From IMG/VR virus record IMGVR_UViG_3300035670_000034, positions 62,001 through 126,000 of that record: a stretch of DNA of 64,000 nt. One strand, given 5' to 3'. Below the pieces are notes generated by a model that saw only the letters and a program-made list of their open reading frames with translations, was not told where the DNA came from and ran no database searches. This stretch comes from a virus. Below, in pieces: positions 27,801-34,050 of the stretch (positions are counted from its first letter, which is position 1; each line of letters opens with the position of its first letter). A program made the position numbers and the translations under genes.

Positions 27801-28903
27801 TTCGGGGCAATGACACGCTTGGCGATAAAGAAAAAGAAGAGTTAATCACACAAATTCAAAAAGAGATAGACGGGGATATGTTCTTTATTGGTGTGCCCAG
27901 AACAGGACGACACAGCGAAGAAGAAAAGAAATTCCTTCGGGAATTGGGATTACCTGAAGACGCAGTCCCGGACAACGGCATAACTGTGGGCACTTGGAAA
28001 CTTTATGATTCGCTAATTCCGCTTAATCCAAGCGTGTTTGGGTGGCAGCGTCGTGATGGACTCAGGAGTACCACCAACGAGGAGAGACAAAAATTAAAAG
28101 ATGATGTTGTTGAGCATGTTCTTGCTGGAAATACACTCAAGGCAACGGCAAAGAAGTTTAATATCAGCATAGAATCAGTCTCAAGATACCTGAGACAGGC
28201 TGGCGTCCCGAATCTTGGACAACGCCCGATTGGGATTGCGACGACAGACGATTCCTATCGTGAAACTGGCAAAATGGTTCGCGCCGATGCCCCTGATGTC
28301 CTGAAGGCAAAGTTTGATGCCTTGACACAGATGATTGCCGGCGGGACCGACCTGCGTGAGAGTTTGGAATCCATAAACTTTTCTGGCGTTGATATTGATT
28401 CCGTGATTGACTTTATGGATAACTTGCCAGAACTCCCAGAACGTTGGTCTGGTACTAGAGGACCATTTACCGATAACGCTCTTTACCGAGCGATTTCTCT
28501 GATGGCTGCGCTTGGATTCTCAACAAACCTTACATCTGAAACATTGGGGTCAAGCCCCGTAACCGTCACCAAGTACAGGAAGCATTCAGGCTTTGTCCCA
28601 CCAAAGATTCGGGGCGGGAATCCAACCCATAGAGGGCTCAGCAGCACAACTGCCACCTCTCGACAGCGCCGTGAGTTTGCGACATTGCTCAGGTCTGTAC
28701 ACTCGCTGATGGGCGGGCGCCCCGTGTTCTTTGGCAACGAAACTGATGAAGAAATGGCTATTGCTGAGCGTTTGTTCCGTCAGAAAAGAACGGCTGCTAA
28801 GCGTCGTTTGTCGCCTATCATTGATGCTCTGAGGGGTATGGCTCAGAGATACCCAGAACTGAGCAAGGATTTCGCTGACGAACTGAAGGAGATTTCCAGA
28901 TGA
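18836..28903 (+). CDS. Giant polyvalent-type protein, 3355 residues
   Basis: From GTG 18836 with AAGGA seven bases upstream; a single uninterrupted 10-kb frame. Near the N-terminus is DPNAYDGDGDG (51-61), an Asp-rich calcium-binding-like loop. Zincin motif 1 is IHEFGHH (His590, Glu591, His594) with FAEITA about 185 residues on; motif 2 is FHEIGHF (His2879, Glu2880, His2883). Residues about 1440-1540 (KGSGVATLFNQHSF then WPRQGFRRI) resemble a GNAT acetyltransferase. Two HTH segments lie near 3081-3121 and 3214-3250. The motif GL[RQS]S[TSR]T recurs at 129, 866, 1175, 2110, 3075 and 3267, plus GLRSLS at 29, usually between domains. Giant multi-domain proteins with metallopeptidase domains are known in phages as polyvalent proteins that may enter with the DNA. 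The gene is studded with CGGGRC/GYCCCG. Confidence 0.92.
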   Translation: MTQLGPENKDIYEVDVKDGNRLGRRLSRGLRSLSRSVGNTARSGLVVEPFDPNAYDGDGDGIIQDGTQWERPAVLRSQSIPNADLPKTPDAGTETETEKTQKETRKLVDAAERAGTRISPERSRVTTGGLRSTTVTPLLDPEWRRTATPRELAEIIVPDTLDEADALAEQLAVPRSAYETEADYQNALKLLRRTRDAERAASKRRMEALIAIYEKRHPKTTKTGSFERDLRDDPIEWDKNLKKIFGDQNEWGEQLGATNKRSVERAQIEFLVAYRTELERDPVTNKTLLDIINEIENAYRNGVRLTHGAFWRDSTHIPISPVEYVLARLFMEHSNHPQDPLFITGIRDVVTPSGDTDAVIRWATEFLDGYQRFYEARKGSRALSKQQIKNRIEVAMNSGSRGGFFGTLFGRAIPNEQYIQTHQMVESNDPRDLALLRALLQRTLEQNPEFLEAVRKFGHPPLYVPHRAYHFIAPPREFQEKFLLVPESELTPSELRDKLISGKEYEKGLLEAIRAQELGKGDVTFGAGGLLGVRAGLGGQYSFPDGQITLTPMQLRNTILNRPEADENIINMTGTQGAYTLVGEPAILIHEFGHHVDWTLRNTLYGALWERRKRAIRDFANDPNRNTSPDVFKDFVRQQIVDFRDELKGFTGLVDPDNPSKLSGASDRQNIHRSRLKYLGVNVPRQGPDEVPVGSRLFDPSTLTDEELDDQIREIAGQLDEIHGMVDMLTGRQQIRRMKENGTWQRGIHPSEGDVGDYAINSPEPYVTTPYGNSSAIERFAEITAFVLSRNGQKQPVAVNNAAVRLWARILGIDVEPQDVVSQSRRKRLPSGGYSDEMEDITNRILSDIKIVAPDVQRQPDGHRPGLQSSTSSSDFRFDPDERSMLQSRSNIGLDTDQRLYAQDEPIGVMDFMNRPRVYSIGDHHFYDNEVRYGSQMSFAMRKRLGEQAGRRYINRNRPHHGDMVRAISATQFGLFIDDLPTYDTTTSGQMNVLRGLVTGRIAKLRPEERSQIEEALRDATRIHSAIYGATPNKRDTYRAIKTDRKTFLESVAVGDEIPMPITAFSPDKPDNNENVIIRLEKGAKTIDVGNRQVLTQGNFEVVSVDDDGTRVIATLRHKETFDPRHDALRPVDKFSDKPNAMRKMGSPMPRYTRDEQQKMEVDLERRQDKDKVFGLRSTTGMVPEDLSEKEIDDFLDEEVNLFEEKRVPKEVVDKAKKNLRDYLQRSAIRRFVKTKQALIQKYGADKPWERDADAIRKWRAIDRETAARVSTVLRRSLRNAIDNRTRDMMDADTGELFDDAKVGLSRVLDRFNYYINDYEGIDLSAGQIRHLLETGQFVYWRRDDELFPTEKMVINLPINSPEMAELKQVLETTLPALEAMSRAYLLDGSVDVPNANRSIWEDPKIGGKIILNNEELNIVPNGKGVYAIFQPDGSESISLVANASFGVGSQRPNGTTGFTRKIGLDRDGNIVIGHDRFWMGSKDRERKGSGVATLFNQHSFLWWKQHEGTEVVVPNAVSDGVIVWPRQGFRRIGQARRDALEEQEGFFHMVRALVLKSKRQELFDANRPERGGTAEYEAAQLVKYVDDVDSKYGLDNPEFAKRLVNWLALARTANDNQSPETDLINILANIIEPRELNDSQRLSWAELFGQVAKSNSFSMFLNRDESDNDYLPSFVIPDPTDDLDPMEVQRQIERGRLLRQELENSQAPSEVSRDIYFPEDDKEISSNRLLGERQAGRLFAAVNIDEATSSDTRTFSSARAFMYAREGSGFNVPPRLLTRVETEERISRGEIPLYGWIDLNRVGIYTSDRNNMQELYEQRVRNNMVGLAGPSEVMRFTDKPFDHIDDFHDTNNPVTDPAAVRSGMLGYLAPWARVYKGKRNALPEMFWGNSTEISIARDMRDRGDFDGLMALLVNKFGEEVDNSVMGTDVALVETLDGFLPNGNSETAQTGRRVLGALFQIENNRRMAEAGISTAIRQDKIQGLRDGLLAIMATEFDQSLLVLMGYDAIQHKDGEFTILNNMAVELMDEPVSFAQAARMIDDPRFRAIPSDRSRYSTFIETRLVDNPDWFSGDDPRLLADEPISLTKAGLNSSTYIRSVRQDHNINLERGLRSRTRGSIASARERQRRESAREGKSDGWVNPDDASFKQEVVELEGRFNALVAQLEEWDDRNLELDRPDWAGREEIKKQMDEISDQFASLINTSNIVIEKSMEHQALIDALDAIINERDADYLDGRPKVKDISPEMLDKIRALRDKLVQEKQDNPGLLDFTRARVRHKTIKNAMENFDLQYEVRWFNNEPDTVELEDVVKADVSDKAEAFVEHIYRGLFDERYDAWREYMKPTMAFGVPLYDSTWELGHKRVGELFDGVSPDERDAWRAAHKDFLDSEYNAEYEEDIIDSTPVGGSTRPRDVPAPIWRKVRAAMSRARSTPYNGEKEAATNAAIRLLNPHRPDLANEDFVSGIRSHTIVSTPRSVVNFSSKQMRGASPTSPTTAIENHAFSRIIDEVRSQGIEIEEADLLPTGKYGSKLRQIMDDNQSTQSVNWLIRQTEDDPVLSAVVNAAIKQARLTMGITPIEGHRIKKVNGPVDEEIADVLVDDIDLALLRNQGAPTYDQIIQIAAAKYIEHDRLNKAFGSYQDPEGKLIGAGFTRIDKNSTAYLTTMTSAPDVDGKDYVYRDIRGNEVARLKRYDSVKSDNVASRKPKTLSNFATQHSLIKTNDAIFGVMAEAVEFTGDYENASLKKLRATIEELQSIYRNFEFAPTPAGQHLKKLFEANLESEVKTLELLERIGQRYVHLLRERGISDKEIREMLSTVRKQTLKTAVDPVGREDLFLNGSPIPIGSSNDGTVAEQALYGFLNSKLGSAMLPRFADSDAPAGFHEIGHFSFGQAFSRHGEFVANAWPFFVHGDAFWRSFVALQRNQAPTFDKWTISEHLGKALSPEQKAAFKDASRLIGKTLSRDFVAAFERERYISLGDSERQIIASDVIAAVRGNDTLGDKEKEELITQIQKEIDGDMFFIGVPRTGRHSEEEKKFLRELGLPEDAVPDNGITVGTWKLYDSLIPLNPSVFGWQRRDGLRSTTNEERQKLKDDVVEHVLAGNTLKATAKKFNISIESVSRYLRQAGVPNLGQRPIGIATTDDSYRETGKMVRADAPDVLKAKFDALTQMIAGGTDLRESLESINFSGVDIDSVIDFMDNLPELPERWSGTRGPFTDNALYRAISLMAALGFSTNLTSETLGSSPVTVTKYRKHSGFVPPKIRGGNPTHRGLSSTTATSRQRREFATLLRSVHSLMGGRPVFFGNETDEEMAIAERLFRQKRTAAKRRLSPIIDALRGMAQRYPELSKDFADELKEISR

Positions 28904-29082
28904 ATACTGAAAAACGCCCTGAGATTATCACTCAGTTTCTCAATAGTTTTAGCGACCAAGAGAAGAATGACTTGATGGACTTGGAGGATGAAGCACGGGA
29001 AGTTTCCGCACTTCGTTCCAAACTCCTCAAGAAAAACCTTACAGGCAATAATGAGGTAGAACAAGATGTATCGGGAGAATAG
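28900..29082 (+). CDS. Small acidic helical protein, 60 residues
   Basis: ATGA overlap with the giant gene. MNTEKRPEIITQFLNSFSDQEKND...EVSALRSKLLKKNL is one long helix rich in Glu and Lys. Its 3' end is overlapped by the next gene by 17 bases. A partner or chaperone of the giant protein is plausible from coupling only. Confidence 0.7.
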   Translation: MNTEKRPEIITQFLNSFSDQEKNDLMDLEDEAREVSALRSKLLKKNLTGNNEVEQDVSGE

Positions 29083-29563
29083 AAACAGCCAAAGAACCCC
29101 CCAATGGGTGAGAATGTCGGTTAAAGACTTCGTTGCGAACGCCCCGATGGAGTACAAGGGCGGTGGCTACACCAAGCCGATGTTGAGGGAAAGCATAAAG
29201 AACCGCATTATGCGTGGCGGTAAGGGAGGAAGACCAGGTCAGTGGTCGGCACGTAAGGCGCAGTTGCTTGCTCAGGAATACAGAAAGGCTGGGGGCGGTT
29301 ACCGCACGGGCAGACCATCACGGGCGCAACGTTCGTTGAAGAAATGGACTAAGCAGAGATGGAGAACTTCTGATGGGAAGCCGGCTGAGCGGGGCGGTCG
29401 GATGCGAAGGTACTTGCCAGATGCGGTGTGGAAGCGACTGACACCAGAACAACGAAAGGCGACCAATCGCAAGAAACTTGCTGGCGACAAGAAGGGCAAG
29501 CAGTTTGTAAAGAACACAGAAACTGTCGGCAAGATTTCTGCTAGATACAGGGCCAAGAAATGA
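29066..29563 (+). CDS. DUF5872-like basic protein
   Basis: 165 residues, very basic. SLKKWTKQRWRTSDGKPAE, then MRRYLPDAVWKRLTPEQRKATNRKK fits the DUF5872 pattern found in phages and large DNA viruses. The N-terminal half (KGGRPGQWSARKAQLLAQEYRKAGGGY) repeats a similar theme. Nucleic-acid or virion packaging is plausible given the charge. Coupled on both sides to neighbours. Confidence 0.78.
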   Translation: MYRENRNSQRTPQWVRMSVKDFVANAPMEYKGGGYTKPMLRESIKNRIMRGGKGGRPGQWSARKAQLLAQEYRKAGGGYRTGRPSRAQRSLKKWTKQRWRTSDGKPAERGGRMRRYLPDAVWKRLTPEQRKATNRKKLAGDKKGKQFVKNTETVGKISARYRAKK

Positions 29564-29841
29564 GTGACGAACAGGAACGATACGTCCCGCCGCACGAGCG
29601 AGAACACCTGTATCTCATGGAACTCGGAAAGTTTCCACCACTCACGTCACGTAAGGTCAGAAACCGCTATCGTGATTTGGTCAAGACTTGGCGACACGAC
29701 ACCGCAAGATACAGATACAAAGAGATGATTAGGGAAGCAGAGGAGTACTTTACTCTCTCGCAAGGCGACCCAGACAATGCTCACTTGTTCTATTTTCAGC
29801 GCAATAAGGACGCTAAACCAGACGACTACCTATTTTTCTGA
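29560..29841 (+). CDS. Degenerate J-domain-like protein, 93 residues
   Basis: ATGA overlap with the DUF5872-like gene. SRKVRNRYRDLVKTWRHDTARYRYKEMIREAEEYFTLSQ resembles helices II-III of a DnaJ J-domain, but the HPD tripeptide is replaced by RHD. It may be a structural relic or a non-canonical DnaK contact. It converges on the next gene with a 16-bp overlap. Confidence 0.7.
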   Translation: MSDEQERYVPPHEREHLYLMELGKFPPLTSRKVRNRYRDLVKTWRHDTARYRYKEMIREAEEYFTLSQGDPDNAHLFYFQRNKDAKPDDYLFF

Positions 29842-30137
29842 CTTGTCTGACGAATTCGCAGTTTGCCTTCGTCGTCGCCACTTTTTACCCAGTCCTCATG
29901 ATTGGCATAAAAAGTCCAACCATCAAAAACCATCTCCTCAAGGAGGTGCATGGTTGACTTGTTGGGTGCCCCGTCAAGCCATGAAAACCATTGAACCTCA
30001 TAATGGTCGCCGTGTTGGGCAGTGATTTTGCCCTGTTTATCTATGGGTCGATAATTCGGGAATCCCTCATACTCGCCCTTTTGCCTGTGGGTGTGAACGA
30101 AGCGACCAACTAAAGAATCTGCTGATTGACTATCCAT
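29826..30137 (-). CDS. Hypothetical protein, 103 residues
   Basis: Contains YEVQWFSWLDGAPNKSTMHLLEEMVFDGWTFY, a beta-rich stretch with many aromatics, and a basic tail. Last gene of the long - strand accessory block; separated from the SSB gene by a strong hairpin at 30157-30195. Not recognised. Confidence 0.7.
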   Translation of the reverse strand: MDSQSADSLVGRFVHTHRQKGEYEGFPNYRPIDKQGKITAQHGDHYEVQWFSWLDGAPNKSTMHLLEEMVFDGWTFYANHEDWVKSGDDEGKLRIRQTSQKNR

Positions 30138-30156
30138 AATCCCCTTTGTGCTGAGA

Positions 30157-30195
30157 TGCTTCGTGTCAGACTCTCAGGACTGACTTAACGAAGCA
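30157..30195 (-). terminator. Hairpin downstream of SSB
   Basis: Perfect outer stem TGCTTCGT/ACGAAGCA with an inner stem GTCAG/CTGAC, placed 16 bases after the SSB stop and 20 bases before the next - gene. No U-tract, so it may act as a processing site or attenuator rather than a simple terminator. Confidence 0.55.
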
Positions 30196-30210
30196 CTGCT
30201 CAGTCGGACC

Positions 30211-30666
30211 TTAGAAGGGTTCGCTCTCGTCACCCACGGATGCTGCCACCTTGGCGGTTGCGGGTCGCGTGCGCGGGGCCGCCTGCGTGCGGGCGGGCTG
30301 TGAGTTCTCCTGCTTCACACGGCGCTGAACTGATTCCAGCGAACGGGTGGCGATACCGATTTCATCGGCAATGAGGTCCACGACGGACTTCTTGTTGCCT
30401 TCCTTGTCCTCGTATGAACGCTGTTCCAAGCGACCAGTGACGACGACTCCGATGCCCTTTTCAAGAACACGGGCTGAGTTCTCTGCCAGATAACGCCATG
30501 CGGTCACGTTGAAGTAGGAAGTCTTTTCCTGCTTCTCTCCGTTTGCGTCGGTGTATCCGTAGTTCACTGCTACGCCAAATGCGAGGCGAGGCGCCCCGCT
30601 CTGTGTGTATTCAAGTTTCGGGTCGTTGGTGACGTTCCCCGAAATGGTGAGTGTTGCTGTTGCCAT
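30211..30666 (-). CDS. ssb: Single-stranded DNA-binding protein
   Basis: 151 residues from ATG 30666 (AAGG upstream). The OB-fold is recognisable: ATLTISGNVTNDPKLEYT, APRLAFGVAV, SYFNVTAWRYLAENSARVLEKG, VVVTGRLEQRSYEDKEGNKK. A disordered Pro/Ala/Thr linker leads to the acidic tip DESEPF that recruits replication partners in SSBs. It acts at the phage fork, plausibly with the SNF2 and primase-helicase proteins. Confidence 0.95.
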   Translation of the reverse strand: MATATLTISGNVTNDPKLEYTQSGAPRLAFGVAVNYGYTDANGEKQEKTSYFNVTAWRYLAENSARVLEKGIGVVVTGRLEQRSYEDKEGNKKSVVDLIADEIGIATRSLESVQRRVKQENSQPARTQAAPRTRPATAKVAASVGDESEPF

Positions 30667-30728
30667 TACCTTGTTTCTCGCTTCCTTGTTGTTTCGTTTA
30701 GCGGGAGTGAATACCCCCGACACCTAAT

Positions 30729-30965
30729 CTACTTGCTCTCGTCTAGAAAATCAGCGAGCAAGTCGTCGATGGGGACAAGTTTCATCGTCGCCGTGATAAC
30801 GCCGTTCTCGTCAATGCTCGTTGTATCAAGCGTGACGGCTTCCAGCATCGTTGAGGCGAAGTCCAAGCAGGCGTCCCGGTCTTCCTCGCCGACCAACTTG
30901 CCGATGAACTCAGCGAAGTGGTCAAGAACGTTGAGCCTGATTTCCTCTGGGGATAGGTCGCTCAT
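30729..30965 (-). CDS. Hypothetical acidic protein, 78 residues
   Basis: From ATG 30965 (ATGA overlap with the upstream gene). MSDLSPEEIRLNVLDHFAEFIGKLVGEEDRDACLDF... ends in strands and LLADFLDESK. It precedes SSB on the same strand and is likely co-transcribed with it. Not recognised. Confidence 0.7.
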   Translation of the reverse strand: MSDLSPEEIRLNVLDHFAEFIGKLVGEEDRDACLDFASTMLEAVTLDTTSIDENGVITATMKLVPIDDLLADFLDESK

Positions 30966-31162
30966 TGTAGACCCCACGCCCTAAGCCACGCATTTGCGAC
31001 TGACTCGGCTTGTTCGTTGCTTTGGCATGGAATGTGGAGAATGTGGCTGTCGGAACTGTCGCCCGTTGGGCTACTAATCCAGACTTCCACAAGGTTTCCG
31101 TTGGTTGTGATTGTCGTTGGAATGCCTTTGAGCGCACCCCTAGACGAAATGATTGTGGTCAT
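30962..31162 (-). CDS. Hypothetical protein, 66 residues
   Basis: First gene of the SSB operon; a start-associated element (first base 31170) lies directly upstream. MTTIISSRGALKGIPTTITTNGNLVEVWISS... is beta-rich and ends in a helix QAESVANAWLRAWGLQ. Not recognised. Confidence 0.7.
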   Translation of the reverse strand: MTTIISSRGALKGIPTTITTNGNLVEVWISSPTGDSSDSHILHIPCQSNEQAESVANAWLRAWGLQ

Positions 31163-31198
31163 GCCAACACCTTACAGGCAAAAATGGTGTAAGGCAAG

Positions 31199-32126
31199 TT
31201 ATGCGCCCGCCATTGCCGACAGCCCCGCCCGCGACCGGCGAAGAAGGTGTGGCGCTGCGAAAGCCGTGATAGTCGCCAAGTGAAGTGGCACTATGTCCTC
31301 GTAACTGCCATAACCGCCAGCCATGACGATAACCGTACGGGCCCCGAGATTGAGGATGCGCTCTGCGACCATTGCTTCACGGCGCTCAACGACATCTGGC
31401 TCAATGAATGGGAATACATCCACACCAGCGTTGTAGAACACAATTGCGGGACCGATGGACGCAAGCCTGTTAAGCGCATCGCCAACACCGAGTAGGTATC
31501 TGTCTGGGTCGTCACACAGAATGGCCTGGCTGTTGTAGTTGCTTTCGTAGCCGTCAAAGTCAGAGGTGGAAAGGTCTACCTGTTTGATTTCTGTACCACC
31601 GATGTAGTCGTTGGTCCCGCCGCCGAAGTGGGCGTCAAGGTCAAGAATGGCGACTTGCTGCCCTGTAAGTTTCGCAGCGTACATAGCACCAATCGCTAGC
31701 GAGTTCACCGTACAGTAGCCACGACCCACATTCCGACGGGCGTGGTGAAGCCCACTAGAAAGTGAGCATGAATGGTCATAGCCAGCAAGAACATCATCCA
31801 CAGCGCACAATACGCCTGCGGTTGAGTTCAGGACTGAGTGATACACGCCGTTATCCCAACTGAATGAGTTGCTCTCCGCCAACGCGCGGGGCCGTCCAGT
31901 CATCACTGCTTGTAAGTACTCAGCATCAACGCCGTCAGCAATAGATGACTGCGCCTTTGCCAGCGCACTAGGAATACTTGCTGGGTCTTTGACCCTCACC
32001 CACTCGGACAAGCCAACTTCTGGCATTTGTAGCGAGCGAGCAATGTATCGGGATTTCTGGAATGTCTCAAACTGAGTGTCCGTCCCGCAATAATCTTCGT
32101 TCCAATAAACATTCATGTTAGTCATA
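31199..32126 (-). CDS. Histone-deacetylase-fold deacylase (AcuC/acetylpolyamine amidohydrolase-like)
   Basis: 308 residues from ATG 32126. All catalytic elements of the HDAC/arginase-like fold are visible: the His127-His128 pair in GLHHARR, metal ligands Asp164 and His166 in DLDAHFGGGT, Asp236 in NAGVDVF and the GGY tyrosine at 272. Family enzymes remove acetyl groups from lysines, polyamines or acetoin-related substrates using zinc. The second His of the canonical HH after the ligand is Phe here. Next to SSB and preceded by a hairpin. An active enzyme is likely; substrate unknown. Confidence 0.85.
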
Positions 32127-32163
32127 GTGATAACAATGATACGGCGCAAGAGGGGTAAAGCCA

Positions 32164-32208
32164 ACCCCCACCAACGCCTCGGGGGGACATTTGGGCGTTG
32201 ATGGGGGT
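32164..32208. terminator. Strong GC hairpin
   Basis: CCCCCACCAACGCC pairs with GGCGTTGATGGGGG around a 15-base loop. It separates the TM miniprotein at 32221 from the deacylase gene, both on the - strand. No long U-tract follows. Confidence 0.65.
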
Positions 32209-32220
32209 GACTTTGTTGCC

Positions 32221-32319
32221 TTACTGCTTTCTAAAGCGAGTAAGAAGCACCGTGACTAGCACGGTTGCCACAATAAGCGAATACGAGACATACTCGCTAA
32301 TGCGAATGGTCAAGTCCAC
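32221..32319 (-). CDS. 32-residue single-TM miniprotein
   Basis: GTG start at 32319 with AAAGGGGG seven bases upstream. The product DLTIRISEYVSYSLIVATVLVTVLLTRF is one hydrophobic helix with a basic end. An E1 element lies 33 bases upstream. Coding is supported by the ribosome binding site and by many similar miniproteins in this block. Confidence 0.55.
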   Translation of the reverse strand: MDLTIRISEYVSYSLIVATVLVTVLLTRFRKQ

Positions 32320-32380
32320 TTTGTTCCCCCTTTCTTAGTAGGTACGCTATCACCTTACAGGCAATAATGAGATACCGCAA

Positions 32381-32455
32381 CTAGTTCCTTACGACCAGCC
32401 ACAAGAAGTAAAAGAATATAAAGGCACCGAAGCCCACAATCTCATGCGTCAGCAT
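32381..32455 (-). CDS. 24-residue single-TM miniprotein
   Basis: MLTHEIVGFGAFIFFYFLWLVV is a nearly perfect membrane helix. The start ATG lies inside the 3' end of the zinc-motif gene at 32442-32627, so it would be translationally coupled. Too short for certainty. Confidence 0.45.
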   Translation of the reverse strand: MLTHEIVGFGAFIFFYFLWLVVRN

Positions 32456-32627
32456 TGCCGAGGGCCCCGTCTATGCGGGGTATCCACTGTCCGCCAACAC
32501 GATAGAAGCCCATCAGTTCGGCGTAATCAGTATCATCATGAAACACGACTTCACGGCAATAGTCGCATATCTCAGACTGAGAATATATGCGCTCAACGGG
32601 GCAGGTACAGGTATTTTTGTCTGTCAT
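32442..32627 (-). CDS. Zinc-ribbon-like protein, 61 residues
   Basis: CTCP near the N-terminus and CDYC about 12 residues later give a four-cysteine zinc site, followed by FYRVGGQWIPRIDG. It lies 10 bases downstream of the LysM gene on the same strand. Function unknown. Confidence 0.7.
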   Translation of the reverse strand: MTDKNTCTCPVERIYSQSEICDYCREVVFHDDTDYAELMGFYRVGGQWIPRIDGALGNADA

Positions 32628-32637
32628 ATCGCCCCGC

Positions 32638-32970
32638 TCAGCAACTTTCCCAGACTTCGCCGTTGCGCAGTTCTAGGCGACAGTCGTTACTTGTTGGTAA
32701 CCAGATTTGCCAACCAGCCTGAATGGTGGTCCCGTAGGTGTTCACCAGATTATCTGTGACTGCCTGAATGTTGCCGTCGCACTTGGCTTGGGCAATAGCC
32801 CAGAGTGTGTCACCATACTGAACCGTGTGTGGCTCAGGGTCGCAAGTGAACCTATCGGCGTTGGCTGATGCCAACCCGATTACGCCCACAAGCCCGACGC
32901 AGGCAGCAACCCACGCCAAGGCGTGACGAACCTGCCTAGTCCGATAGTTGTGAATGTTGAGTTGTTTCAT
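32638..32970 (-). CDS. LysM-domain membrane/secreted protein
   Basis: 110 residues. A signal-anchor (HALAWVAACVGLVGVIGLASANA) is followed by a LysM repeat: HTVQYGDTLWAIAQAKCDG, then YGTTIQAGWQIWLPT. LysM binds peptidoglycan, so the protein probably sits at the host wall. E1 element just upstream; 10 bp to the next gene. Confidence 0.8.
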   Translation of the reverse strand: MKQLNIHNYRTRQVRHALAWVAACVGLVGVIGLASANADRFTCDPEPHTVQYGDTLWAIAQAKCDGNIQAVTDNLVNTYGTTIQAGWQIWLPTSNDCRLELRNGEVWESC

Positions 32971-33039
32971 ACTCCCACCTTACAGGCAATAATGAGATAC
33001 GCCGACCTCACCATTTGGTGGGTCGGCGCACCTCAGCCA

Positions 33040-33210
33040 CTAGCAAGCGAGGTCGGGGTCACCCTCGCAAGGCAAGCCCTTGGCAACGCTGTTACTGTCG
33101 CAGGCACACATGACGCAAGTAGGACCGTCATTTTCTGGCAAGATATGCCAGAGGTGACTGTCGTGTATGTCGTTGTGTAGCCCAACCATGTGGTTAGTGT
33201 CGTTGTTCAT
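33040..33210 (-). CDS. Cys/His miniprotein, 56 residues
   Basis: ATG 33210 lies eight bases after an E1 element. MNNDTNHMVGLHNDIHDSHLWH is His-rich and CVMCACDS plus GLPCEG suggest a metal site. Not recognised. Confidence 0.65.
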   Translation of the reverse strand: MNNDTNHMVGLHNDIHDSHLWHILPENDGPTCVMCACDSNSVAKGLPCEGDPDLAC

Positions 33211-33371
33211 GCGACCACCTTACAGGCAATAATGCCATAAACCTACCTACACGGGCGACCGCCCCGATGCCTCGCCCAACGAACCCAAGCAAACATAACT
33301 AACGCGGGGCCCCCAGGGGAAAGCGCTTTTTCTATACCTTACGGTGGCGGAAAGGCTTTGTGAACGCCCCG

Positions 33372-33557
33372 CTATTCGGTCAACTCGTCGTTGAGTTCCG
33401 CCGTCACGAGTGCCATGTGGCAGAAAAAGTACAGGAGTAGTGTACCGAACATCCACATGCCCAGCAGTGGTGGTGATGGCATGATTATCGCCCCCACCAA
33501 CATCAGCAACAGGTGTGCTGTTACCAGCATCGCTAATAGTTTTGAGTATCTATCCAT
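33372..33557 (-). CDS. 61-residue two-TM membrane protein
   Basis: Two hydrophobic helices (KLLAMLVTAHLLLMLVGAII and GMWMFGTLLLYFFCHMALV) and a short acidic tail. E1 lies immediately upstream and E2 fifteen bases downstream. A holin-like or membrane-modifying role is possible but unsupported. Confidence 0.65.
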   Translation of the reverse strand: MDRYSKLLAMLVTAHLLLMLVGAIIMPSPPLLGMWMFGTLLLYFFCHMALVTAELNDELTE

Positions 33558-33589
33558 GCTCTTACCTTACAGGCAATAATAGTATTGCG

Positions 33590-33868
33590 CTACAGCCAGA
33601 ACCATGCGGTTTCTCGTGCGGTGCCGAAGGCCCCGTCGGTTTGCTCGCCAAGCCATTTATGCGCTTTGTCTTTGCACGAACTCCCCCTGAATACTTCCAC
33701 GGTTTGCGTGTTCGTCTGCAAGTTTGTAAGGGTTAGGCGACGAACCATGTCGGGGTACAGGGTTCCGTTCTGACGCAAGTCGCCACGCTCAATCTTTACA
33801 CTCCAATGTTCGGCTCGGGGCTCCGCCGCAAGTGCCAAGTTCACTATCTCGACTTTGTTGATGCTCAC
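33590..33868 (-). CDS. Hypothetical protein, 92 residues
   Basis: I place the start at GTG 33868, overlapping the upstream stop (GTGA). INKVEIVNLALAAEPRAEHWSVKIERG... is beta-rich with a Lys/Trp-containing C-terminal helix. Not recognised. Confidence 0.65.
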   Translation of the reverse strand: MSINKVEIVNLALAAEPRAEHWSVKIERGDLRQNGTLYPDMVRRLTLTNLQTNTQTVEVFRGSSCKDKAHKWLGEQTDGAFGTARETAWFWL

Positions 33869-34041
33869 TTGTCCAGCACCCACTCGATTACTTCGGCTTG
33901 TTCGTCAGTGACATCGTCGGTGAGTGGGGCAGAGAAGTAGTCCTCCAACTGGCCAGTAGCCCACTCGTAGAACTGCTCCATTACCTGCTCAGCCTCTTCA
34001 GGGTTGAGCCCTTCCAGATTTACCTTTGGCATTTTGTTCAT
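33865..34041 (-). CDS. Acidic helical protein, 58 residues
   Basis: MNKMPKVNLEGLNPEEAEQVMEQFYEWATGQLEDYF... is nearly all helix and strongly acidic. ATG 34041 sits eight bases after an E1 element; coupled to the next gene by GTGA. Confidence 0.68.
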   Translation of the reverse strand: MNKMPKVNLEGLNPEEAEQVMEQFYEWATGQLEDYFSAPLTDDVTDEQAEVIEWVLDK

Positions 34042-34050
34042 ACCTCAACC

